DNA of 12,384 bases, from contig CAZLXP010000076.1 of assembly GCA_964563535.1 (NCBI GenBank), forward strand, positions 1 through 12,384. Reading direction: 5' to 3'. Source of the stretch: WVWN01 sp964563535. Lineage in GTDB: Bacteria > RBG-13-66-14 > B26-G2 > WVWN01. Shown in pieces: positions 1-5,499 of this stretch. The position numbers were made by a program, and so were the translations under genes. Under the pieces are notes generated by a model. It saw only the letters and a program-made list of their open reading frames with translations. It ran no database searches and was not told where the DNA came from. Positions within the stretch are counted from its first letter, which is position 1. The number at the start of each line of letters is the position of its first letter.

Positions 1-668
1 AGCGACGCGAAAGACGCCCGTACCCCCGGCATTCGCGCCTCCAACATCGGCAGCACCTTGAGCCGGAACCAATTTCGCATAAAAGACGGGTCGCGGTTAG
101 TAGGGTCCTCGCGCCAGCGGGCGCCCAGCTCGCCTAAGTATGCCAAAACCTCGGCGCGACTGCATCCCAAGAGCGGCCTGACGAAGACGCCGGCGGCCGG
201 CGGCATGGCGGCCAGGCCCAGCGTTCCGGCGCCCCGCGCCAGGTTGAGGAGGACCGTTTCCGCCTGGTCGTCTACGGTGTGGCCCAGCGCGACGGCGTCG
301 GCGCCGCACGCCTTGGCCGCCTGCTTGAGGAACGAGCGGCGGGCGAGGCGGCCGGCTTCTTCGAGCGAACGGCCCGCGGCCGCGGGAAGCGACCGCACGT
401 CGACGCGCGCGCTCGTGAAGGTAAGGCCGAGCGAGGCCGCTTGGCGCCGCACGAACGCGGCGTCGTCGGCGCTGTCGGGCCGCAGGGCGTGGTCGAGGTG
501 CGCCACCGCCAGATGCCACCCTTGGCCGGCCGCGAGAGCGTTTAACGAATAAAGCAGCGCCGTCGAGTCCGGGCCCCCGGAGGCGGCGACCACGGCGGAG
601 CAACCGGGCGGCAATATCCCCTCCCGGCGGCACCAACTCAGTACTCGCTCTTCAAATGCCGTGCCCAT
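1..668 (-). CDS. tilS: tRNA(Ile)-lysidine synthetase, N-terminal part (cut by window edge)
   Basis: TilS converts the wobble cytidine of tRNA-Ile(CAU) to lysidine using ATP and lysine, so the tRNA reads AUA and is charged with isoleucine. The frame starts at ATG 668-666 and runs off the left edge after 222 codons, so about half of a usual TilS is present. Visible in order: the N-type ATP pyrophosphatase P-loop SGGPDS (residues 30-35), the LDHALRPDS segment (58-66), EEAGRLARRSFL (103-114), LGHTVDDQAETVLLNLARG (128-146), and WREDPTNRDPSFMRN (185-199). All are standard TilS landmarks. The start codon directly abuts the TAG stop of the upstream porX-like gene (TAG at 671-669) with no clear Shine-Dalgarno, so translational coupling is likely. 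It is the last visible gene of the aspS operon. Confidence 0.95.
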   Translation of the reverse strand, partial: MGTAFEERVLSWCRREGILPPGCSAVVAASGGPDSTALLYSLNALAAGQGWHLAVAHLDHALRPDSADDAAFVRRQAASLGLTFTSARVDVRSLPAAAGRSLEEAGRLARRSFLKQAAKACGADAVALGHTVDDQAETVLLNLARGAGTLGLAAMPPAAGVFVRPLLGCSRAEVLAYLGELGARWREDPTNRDPSFMRNWFRLKVLPMLEARMPGVRASFAS

Positions 669-2237
669 CTACTTCGGCGTCAACGTCGCGACCGGCAGTA
701 CCAATTCCGGCAGCGAGACGCCGCCGTGGTAGAACCCCCCTTCGAAGCGCCGGTGATACTCGCGCAAGTGATGGGAGAAGACGAGGTGCCGGTTGGCCTG
801 CGCCAGGACGTACGTCTTCGCGAGGTAGTCGGCGGGGAGGCCGAAGGCCTCGGGTTGACGGACCAAAAAGGCGCCCTCGCCCTCCGGCCTGAGGTCCCGG
901 CCCACCCAGTATCGCGGCGTCTTAGTCGCGTCCTTATCGGCGTAGACTACGGCCGGCGCGTCCGTCAACGTCGAGCCGTGGTCGCTGGTGAGCACGGCCA
1001 CCGCGTCTTTGTCTTCCGCGATTTTCCGCAGCAATTGCTCGAGGGGCGAGCCGAGATACCACGTGAGCGCCAGGCGCGGGAGGGCTTCCCCCGAGGGGAC
1101 GAGCGCGTCCAGCACGCCGCCCCGGCCCGACTCGTGCGTAACGGTGTCGATGAAATTGAACACGAACGCCGTGAAGGCGCGCGGCGACAACGTATCGATT
1201 ATTTTGCGGGCCTTCTTTTCCTGCTCGGGGTTGGCGAATTTATAGTAGCGGATCTTTTTCGCCTTGGGGGCGTGACGGGCGGCGTGGTCGGAGAGGAATT
1301 GTTCCTCGTAGCGGTTCAACGATTCGCCGAGGCCGCTCTCTTCGCGGAAGGCCTCCTTGTAGCGGGCCGCGATCTCGGCCGGTTTCTTTCCGGCGAAGAT
1401 CGCGTTCCGGGCGTATAAGGTGGAGGAGGGTAGGGCGCCGCAATACAGAGCCCGTTCGATGCGGTAGAGCTGCGCGACCCGCTCCTCGAGCAAAAGCCAT
1501 TGGTCCAAGCGAAGGCAGTCGACGACGATGAAGTAGACCGGGCGCCCGGTCGCGATTTGGGGGAAGGCGAATTTGTCCACGATGTCCCAGGATAAAAGCG
1601 GCGCGTTTTCCGCCCGCGCCACCCAGGACGCGTATCGGTCGCACACGAACGCCGCGAAGGTCCGGTCGGCTTCGGCCACCAACTCGTTTTGCAAAGGCGC
1701 CAACGCCTGGAGTTCTAAGTCGTTTATTTCGCGTTGGGCGCGACTCATGTCCAGGTACAGGGCCGCCCAGTCGCCGAAGGTGGCCGCGTCGTCGTTTATA
1801 ACATGTTGCGCCCGGTTGTAATACTCACCCCAGGAAGCCACGAACCGGTCGCGGCGGAGCCGGCCTATATCCAGGACTTTTTTGAGGGACGATAGGATCT
1901 GGTGGGGATTCACGGGCTTTACCAGAAAGTCGTCGATCTCGCCGAAGTACGCGTCGTCCATCAAGGTCTCTTCGGTGGACTTCGTGACCATGATTACCGG
2001 CAGCGACCCGTCCACGGCCTTCAGCGCCCGCAGCGTCTCGATGCCGTCCATCCCCACCATTATCTCGTCGAGGAGGACGGCGTCGAAGGACCGCCCGGTC
2101 ACCAACGCCACGGCGTCCGGGCCGTTGGTCGCGGTCGCCACCCGGTAGCCGCGGTTCTCCAGGAATTGGATCTGCGACTTCAAGAGGTCGATCTCGTCGT
2201 CGACCCAGAGGATTTCCGGACGTCGTTCGTCGACCAT
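669..2237 (-). CDS. porX: Response regulator fused to PglZ phosphodiesterase domain (PorX-like)
   Basis: This 522-residue protein has an N-terminal receiver domain (about 8-123), a helical linker (about 125-230) and a C-terminal PglZ/alkaline-phosphatase-superfamily domain (about 232-520). That order and length match PorX of Porphyromonas and Flavobacterium. Receiver residues are intact: acidic pair D13/D14, phospho-acceptor D57, T85 and K107. In the PglZ part the expected metal and nucleophile positions can be picked out: D240 (FIVVDCLRLD), T273 as probable nucleophile (LPSSTLYARNAIF), D364 and H368 (NFIDTVTHE), D419/H420 (LTSDHGS) and H504 (FYHGG). In Bacteroidetes, PorX controls the type IX secretion system with PorY and SigP, and it has been shown to be a metal-dependent oligonucleotide phosphodiesterase. 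Activity here is inferred. It starts at ATG 2237, 4 bp after the aspS stop, and abuts tilS. No partner histidine kinase gene is in the window. Confidence 0.88.
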   Translation of the reverse strand: MVDERRPEILWVDDEIDLLKSQIQFLENRGYRVATATNGPDAVALVTGRSFDAVLLDEIMVGMDGIETLRALKAVDGSLPVIMVTKSTEETLMDDAYFGEIDDFLVKPVNPHQILSSLKKVLDIGRLRRDRFVASWGEYYNRAQHVINDDAATFGDWAALYLDMSRAQREINDLELQALAPLQNELVAEADRTFAAFVCDRYASWVARAENAPLLSWDIVDKFAFPQIATGRPVYFIVVDCLRLDQWLLLEERVAQLYRIERALYCGALPSSTLYARNAIFAGKKPAEIAARYKEAFREESGLGESLNRYEEQFLSDHAARHAPKAKKIRYYKFANPEQEKKARKIIDTLSPRAFTAFVFNFIDTVTHESGRGGVLDALVPSGEALPRLALTWYLGSPLEQLLRKIAEDKDAVAVLTSDHGSTLTDAPAVVYADKDATKTPRYWVGRDLRPEGEGAFLVRQPEAFGLPADYLAKTYVLAQANRHLVFSHHLREYHRRFEGGFYHGGVSLPELVLPVATLTPK

Positions 2238-2241
2238 AGCT

Positions 2242-4017
2242 TTATTTACCTTTAGGGCCTTCGTCTTTGAGGGTGAGGCCGAGTTCGTCGAGTTGCTCGC
2301 GCGTTACCGGCGCCGGCGAGCCGTCCATGGGCGACGACGCCCGCAGCGTCTTGGGGAACGCGATGACTTCGCGGATGGACTGCTCGCTGCACATGACCAT
2401 TACCCAACGGTCGAGCCCGGGCGCGATGCCGGCGTGGGGCGGCGTGCCGTACTCCAGCGCCCGTAAAAAGAAGCCGAACCGGCCTTCTATCTCTTCGTCG
2501 GAATAACCGAAGGCCTTGAACACGCGCCGCTGCAGCGCGGCGTCGTGGATGCGGACGCTCCCCGAACCCAGCTCGACGCCGTTGACGACGACGTCGTAGG
2601 CGCGGGACAAAACTTTAAACGGCTCCGTCTCGAGTTTGCCTACGTCCTCGAGGCGGGGCGACGTGAACGGGTGATGCGACGGCACCGGCGCGCCCGTCGC
2701 CGGGTCCCGCTCGAAGAGGGGGAAATCGGTAACCCACAGGAAGTGAAAACCCTCCTCTTTTTTTACGTTTAACATCTCCGCGAGTTTAAGGCGCACGGAC
2801 CCCATGGCGTTGGCGGCGACCTCGAACGGGCCGCCGCAGGCGACGACGGCGTCGCCCTGTTCGGCGCCGGTTTTACTTAGCAATTCGACCGCGGCGCCGG
2901 CGTCGAAAAATTTCGCCACCGCCCCCGAGAGCGCGCCCCCCGGGCCGACCTTGAACGAGGCCAGGCCGGCGGCGCCCTCCGCTTTGGCGGCGGCCTCAAG
3001 CTCGTCGAGCTGCTTGCGGCTCAGCCCCCCCGGCGCGCGCAGCGCCAGAACCCGGCCCCCGGCGTCGATTATTTTGCGGAATACCTCGGCCGAGGTTGCG
3101 GCGAACGCCGCCGTTGCGTCGTCGAGGAGGAGGCCGAAGCGCGTATCGGGCTTATCGCGGCCGTAGCGGTTCATCGCCTCCCGCCAGCTGAGCCGCGGCC
3201 AGGGCGTCTTAAGCTCGACGCCGATGCCCTCGCGGAAGGAGGCCGCGAAGACGCCCTCCGTAACCTCGAAAATATCCTCCTCGTCGGCGAACGACATTTC
3301 CAAATCGAGTTGGGTGAATTCCGGCTGGCGGTCGGCGCGCTGGTCCTCGTCGCGGAAGCAGCGCGCGATCTGGAAGTAGCGGTCGACGCCCGCGGCCATC
3401 AAAAGCTGCTTGTACATCTGCGGCGACTGCGGCAGGGCGTAAAATTTTCCCCGGTGGACGCGGCTGGGGACGAGGTAGTCGCGCGCTCCCTCCGGCGTCG
3501 ACCTCATCAGGACCGGCGTCTCGATTTCGACGAAGCCGCGCGCGGAGAGGTAGTCGCGGATGGCCTTGACGGCGCGGTGGCGCACGGCGAGGTTGTGCTG
3601 CATGCGCGGCCGGCGCAAGTCGAGGTAGCGGTACTCGAGGCGGAGGTCTTCGTGGACTTCCAGATCTTCTTCCGCCAGGTTGAAGGGGGGCGTCTTGGCC
3701 CGGGCCAGCACCTCGAGCTCGCGGACGCGGAGCTCGACGGCGCCGGTCGCGACGTCGTCGCGGCGCGTTCCCTCGGGCCGGCGGCGCACGTCGCCGACGA
3801 CGCGGACCACGTCCTCGCCTTTGAGTTTCGAGGCCGCCTCGCGCAATTTACTATCGACGGCCGGGTCGACGACGAGCTGCGTGAAGCCGTGGCGGTCGCG
3901 GAGGTCGACGAAGTATAGGCCGCCCAGGTCCCGGCTTTTCCAGACCCAGCCGCAGAGCGTCGCCTTCTGGCCGACGTTATTCTCGTTCAGCTCGCCGCAG
4001 GTGTGGGTGCGGAACAT
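2242..4017 (-). CDS. aspS: Aspartyl-tRNA synthetase, bacterial type
   Basis: This class II synthetase attaches aspartate to tRNA-Asp (and to tRNA-Asn if non-discriminating) in the cytosol. At 591 residues it has normal bacterial length. In order: an N-terminal OB-fold anticodon-binding domain (about 1-110, with VWKSRDLGGLYFVDLRDR), the catalytic core with TPEGARDYLVPSR (174-186), motif 2 FRDEDQRADRQPEFTQLD (221-238), a bacterial GAD insertion (about 285-410), and motif 3 GLDRWVMVMCSEQSIREVI (534-552). The two OB-fold positions used to tell discriminating from non-discriminating enzymes give mixed signals: L31 like the former, G83 like the latter. The start is ATG 4017-4015, with only a weak purine-rich stretch (AAGAAAG) before it. 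It is first in an apparent operon with the porX-like gene and tilS. A 19-bp tandem array ends about 16 bp upstream of the start codon. Confidence 0.97.
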   Translation of the reverse strand: MFRTHTCGELNENNVGQKATLCGWVWKSRDLGGLYFVDLRDRHGFTQLVVDPAVDSKLREAASKLKGEDVVRVVGDVRRRPEGTRRDDVATGAVELRVRELEVLARAKTPPFNLAEEDLEVHEDLRLEYRYLDLRRPRMQHNLAVRHRAVKAIRDYLSARGFVEIETPVLMRSTPEGARDYLVPSRVHRGKFYALPQSPQMYKQLLMAAGVDRYFQIARCFRDEDQRADRQPEFTQLDLEMSFADEEDIFEVTEGVFAASFREGIGVELKTPWPRLSWREAMNRYGRDKPDTRFGLLLDDATAAFAATSAEVFRKIIDAGGRVLALRAPGGLSRKQLDELEAAAKAEGAAGLASFKVGPGGALSGAVAKFFDAGAAVELLSKTGAEQGDAVVACGGPFEVAANAMGSVRLKLAEMLNVKKEEGFHFLWVTDFPLFERDPATGAPVPSHHPFTSPRLEDVGKLETEPFKVLSRAYDVVVNGVELGSGSVRIHDAALQRRVFKAFGYSDEEIEGRFGFFLRALEYGTPPHAGIAPGLDRWVMVMCSEQSIREVIAFPKTLRASSPMDGSPAPVTREQLDELGLTLKDEGPKGK

Positions 4018-4033
4018 ATTTTGTTTCTTTCTT

Positions 4034-4243
4034 GTGGCGCCAGAGTGTCTTGAGTGGCGTCGGGTGTTTTAAGTGGCGTCGGGTGCCTTAAGTGGCGTCG
4101 GGTGCCTTGAGTGGCTTCGGGTGTTTTAAGTGGTGTCGGGTGTTTTAAGTGGCGTCGGGTGTCTTAAGTGGCGTTGGGTGTCTTAAGTGGCGTCGGGTGT
4201 CTTAAGTGGCGTTGGGTGTCTTAAGTGGTGTCGGGTGCCTTGA
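4034..4243. repeat. Tandem 19-bp array of REP half-units, about 11 copies
   Basis: Ten full direct copies of a 19-bp unit begin at 4054, 4073, 4092, 4111, 4130, 4149, 4168, 4187, 4206 and 4225. They are preceded by a degenerate 20-bp copy at 4034-4053. Consensus: GTGGCGTCGGGTGTCTTAA, with variation mostly in the last six bases (TTTTAA, CCTTAA, TCTTAA, CCTTGA) and single C-to-T changes in the GGCGTCG part. The first 13 bases equal the foot and left arm of the hairpin at 4244-4270, into which the array runs without a break. So the array is a repeated left half of that palindrome with a 6-bp linker replacing the loop and right arm. There are no spacers. It fills the region directly upstream of aspS. 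Confidence 0.95.
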
Positions 4244-4270
4244 GTGGCGTCGGGTGTTACCACCCGACGC
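4244..4270 (+). repeat. REP-like hairpin R1 (GTG foot, TTAC loop)
   Basis: Foot GTG at 4244-4246, then a perfect 10-bp stem GCGTCGGGTG (4247-4256) / CACCCGACGC (4261-4270) closed by the loop TTAC. It terminates the 19-bp array and is paired head-on with R2 seven bases further on. The same sequence recurs exactly at 4950-4976. Confidence 0.92.
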
Positions 4271-4277
4271 GCCCCGG

Positions 4278-4305
4278 GCCGTCAGTTGGTAACAACTGAC
4301 GGCAC
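4278..4305 (-). repeat. REP-like hairpin R2, inverted partner of R1
   Basis: On the minus strand this reads GTG foot, then an 11-bp stem whose arms are GCCGTCAGTTG (4278-4288) and CAACTGACGGC (4293-4303). The minus-strand loop is TTAC (GTAA on plus). Foot, loop and stem pattern match R1 (GTGSCGTCRGKTG, then TTAC), so R1 and R2 are two variants of one family in inverted orientation. This arrangement is known in enterobacterial REP/BIME clusters. Confidence 0.9.
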
Positions 4306-4312
4306 CTTAGGA

Positions 4313-4384
4313 TTAACCAAAAGAAAAATGATCCACCGTTAACGCCGAGCTTCCACCCGCATGATCGCGCGCGCTGGAATACGG
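4313..4384 (-). pseudogene. In-frame C-terminal remnant of the RAYT transposase after an amber stop
   Basis: Directly after the TAG at 4387-4385, the same frame stays open for 23 codons until TAA at 4315-4313. It begins PYSSARDHAGGSS. A PEDYPYSSARDYAG-type segment right after NPVRAGL is a usual ending of Y1 REP-associated transposases. The TAG sits where a tyrosine or tryptophan codon would be expected (HPCE-stop-PYSSARD). The full-length ancestral product would have been about 180 residues. The segment was read by eye from the sequence; the family ending is from memory. Confidence 0.75.
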
Positions 4385-4855
4385 CTACTCGCAGGGGTGT
4401 AAACAAAGGCCTGCCCGCACCGGGTTCGTATGGATGTAATCAACCTTAGTTTCGAGCACTTTCTGCGAATATACTATTACGTCGTCGAACCTGGGTTCCC
4501 AAATCCGGAATTGGCTCGTCCGCCCGTCGGGATGCCTCAATTCTTCCAAGGTTTCGTGGCGTTCTTCCGCTTCCAGTAGTTTCCGTAATTTGTATGCCGT
4601 AAATTTTTTAAAATCCCGCATCGCCGCGGAGAGTTTATTTTCGCCCGGGAAGGCCATTACGAGATGAAGATGTGACGGCATCAATACATACGCCCAGATC
4701 TCAAATCCGTATTTCTTTTTTAAGTGTTCCAAGGACGTTACGATTATCTCGTAATGCTTTTTATTGCGTAACAACTTTTTGCGTCCGTTGAAGGAAGTCG
4801 TGACGAAAAATACGCTGCCCCTTTCCGGTAGCTTCGCTCGACCTCTTAACGCCAC
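4385..4855 (-). CDS. REP-associated tyrosine transposase (RAYT, Y1 family), truncated
   Basis: This is an IS200/IS605-like single-strand HUH endonuclease of the type that lives beside, and probably mobilises, REP hairpins. From the chosen start the product is 156 residues. It shows an N-terminal strand VFFVTTSF (15-22), the HUH metal motif H62-L63-H64 within MPSHLHLVM, and the conserved end segment DYIHTNPVRAGL (139-150). The catalytic tyrosine is probably Y129 or Y140; I cannot decide which. GTG 4855 is chosen because GGAG lies 6 nt upstream (4862-4865). The longer open frame to 4978 only translates REP DNA. Codon use is richer in A/T than in neighbouring genes, as expected of an acquired element. 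A TAG removes the last 23-24 residues, so it may be inactive, although both core motifs remain. Confidence 0.88.
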   Translation of the reverse strand: MALRGRAKLPERGSVFFVTTSFNGRKKLLRNKKHYEIIVTSLEHLKKKYGFEIWAYVLMPSHLHLVMAFPGENKLSAAMRDFKKFTAYKLRKLLEAEERHETLEELRHPDGRTSQFRIWEPRFDDVIVYSQKVLETKVDYIHTNPVRAGLCLHPCE

Positions 4856-4861
4856 GTACGT

Positions 4862-4865
4862 CTCC
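4862..4865 (-). promoter_or_regulatory. Ribosome binding site of the RAYT gene
   Basis: GGAG on the minus strand lies 6 nt upstream of GTG 4855. It decides the start over the longer frame that would read through the R3 and R4 hairpins. Confidence 0.65.
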
Positions 4866-4880
4866 GGTTGTTCACTTGGG

Positions 4881-4908
4881 GGCGTCAGTTGGTAACAACT
4901 GACGCCAC
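4881..4908 (-). repeat. REP-like hairpin R3 just upstream of the transposase
   Basis: Arms GGCGTCAGTTG (4881-4891) and CAACTGACGCC (4896-4906) with plus-strand loop GTAA. The minus-strand foot is GTG, overlapping the stem base. It is the same subtype as R2 and R5, with one compensated base-pair change (C-G to G-C at the second pair of the stem). That is evidence that stem pairing is conserved. It lies about 25 bp before the RAYT start codon. Confidence 0.9.
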
Positions 4909-4930
4909 TGGTTTTTGACGTCGAGTGCGC

Positions 4931-4976
4931 GCGGCGTCGGGTGCCTTGAGTGGCGTCGGGTGTTACCACCCGACGC
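4931..4976 (+). repeat. REP half-unit plus REP-like hairpin R4
   Basis: One 19-bp half-unit (4931-4949, ending CCTTGA, first bases GCGG rather than GTGG) is followed directly by foot GTG (4950-4952) and the hairpin GCGTCGGGTG (4953-4962), TTAC, CACCCGACGC (4967-4976). This copies the junction between the tandem array and R1 at 4225-4270 in miniature. The large array at 4034-4243 could therefore be an expansion of this state. Confidence 0.9.
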
Positions 4977-4985
4977 AACCCGCCG

Positions 4986-5013
4986 GCCGTCAGTTGGTAA
5001 CAACTGACGGCAC
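4986..5013 (-). repeat. REP-like hairpin R5, inverted partner of R4
   Basis: Arms GCCGTCAGTTG (4986-4996) and CAACTGACGGC (5001-5011) around GTAA, identical to R2, with minus-strand GTG foot. R4 and R5 are separated by 9 bp, mirroring the R1-R2 pair (7 bp) on the other side of the transposase gene. Confidence 0.92.
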
Positions 5014-5071
5014 TGGTGCCGCGGGGAGATTATAACCCAAACCGCCGCCGCGGTAAAGGCTAACGCGGTAA

Positions 5072-5093
5072 GCCGCCCGGCAAACCGGGCGGC
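5072..5093. other. GC-rich hairpin downstream of the mrf-like operon
   Basis: A 9-bp perfect stem GCCGCCCGG / CCGGGCGGC closes around the loop CAAA. It lies about 60-80 bp beyond the last gene of the operon ending at 5155. No T-run follows on the minus strand (only CTTACC), so a role as intrinsic terminator is doubtful. On the plus strand it is followed by CTTTG. Confidence 0.5.
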
Positions 5094-5107
5094 CTTTGAC
5101 CTCATAG

Positions 5108-5148
5108 AGTGGTCGAACCGCCGGCTCGAGCCGGCGGCAGCGGCCACT
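5108..5148. other. Bulged palindrome immediately after the operon's last gene
   Basis: A 20-bp perfect palindrome at 5118-5137 (CCGCCGGCTC and its complement) is enclosed by outer arms AGTGG (5108-5112) and CCACT (5144-5148), with unpaired bases between inner and outer stems. It begins 7 bp after the stop at 5155. It could fold in the 3' end of the operon mRNA or be another REP-type element, since the outer arm again carries GTGG. No T-run is present. Confidence 0.5.
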
Positions 5149-5154
5149 TGCGGA

Positions 5155-5499
5155 TTACAAGTTGCGGTTCGTGACGTCCTCGGCGATCTCCTTGAGGCGC
5201 TCGCTCTTTTTCTCCACCTCGACCTCGAGCTCCTTCATACGCTGTTCCTTCTGGGCGGGGCTCAGGCTCGGGTCCGTCGCGACCCGGGCGATTTCCTTGG
5301 TCAGCTCTTCCATCTCCTTGTTGAGTTGTTGGACTTCCTTTTCGTGTTCTTTCGCGGCTTTGACGTCCGGGATGCCGGAGTCTTTCATCCCCGGTATGAC
5401 GTCGAGGTCGGCCTTCTCGGCGCAGCCGCGGCAGCCGCCGGCGCCGAGGGCAACCGTTAACGCCGCGGCCGCGGCCAGGAACGTTATGGCGTATTTCAA
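5155..5499 (-). CDS. Small exported coiled-coil protein, possible lipoprotein
   Basis: The 114-residue product starts with MKYAITFLAAAAALTVALG, a short basic end plus hydrophobic stretch, followed by AGGC at 20-23. Cys23 could be a lipidation site, but the residue at -3 is Ala where Leu/Val/Ile is usual, so plain signal-peptidase cleavage is also possible. Residues about 48-110 are Glu/Lys-rich with heptad-like spacing and should form a coiled coil, broken near DPSLSPAQ. No known family is recognised. The start is TTG 5499-5497, overlapping the TGA of the exonuclease gene (TTGA) and preceded by a perfect AGGAGG six bases upstream. It is the last gene of the mrf-like operon. Its link to repair is unknown. 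Confidence 0.82.
   Translation of the reverse strand: MKYAITFLAAAAALTVALGAGGCRGCAEKADLDVIPGMKDSGIPDVKAAKEHEKEVQQLNKEMEELTKEIARVATDPSLSPAQKEQRMKELEVEVEKKSERLKEIAEDVTNRNL

Larger units (their letters stand above)
4034..5013. mobile_element. RAYT/REP island (REPtron-like)
   Basis: This is the composite of the half-unit array, inverted hairpin pair R1/R2, the RAYT gene on the minus strand, R3, and inverted pair R4/R5. A single transposase gene bracketed by two near-identical REP pairs is the layout described for RAYT genes in other bacteria. I see no terminal inverted repeats, target duplication or second transposition gene that would make it a classical insertion sequence. Confidence 0.7.

Noticed and set aside
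4034..4270. Direct repeats suggesting a CRISPR array
   Set aside because: Units are 19 bp and head-to-tail with no spacers; the unit is half of a neighbouring hairpin and no cas gene is near.
4385..4387. TAG read as a sense codon (recoding) in the transposase
   Set aside because: The porX-like gene (669-671) and the first permease (10433-10435) both end in TAG at natural family ends, so genome-wide TAG recoding is unlikely; nonsense mutation is simpler.
4856..4978. Upstream extension of the RAYT frame to an ATG at 4978
   Set aside because: The extra residues only translate hairpins R3 and R4; GTG 4855 has a proper GGAG at 6 nt.
5072..5093. Intrinsic terminator for the mrf-like operon
   Set aside because: The stem is strong, but no T-run follows on the minus strand, so it is listed only as a hairpin.
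4872..5147. 91-residue open frame on the minus strand between the coiled-coil gene and the transposase
   Set aside because: It consists of translated hairpins and repeats, with no homology signal or ribosome binding site.
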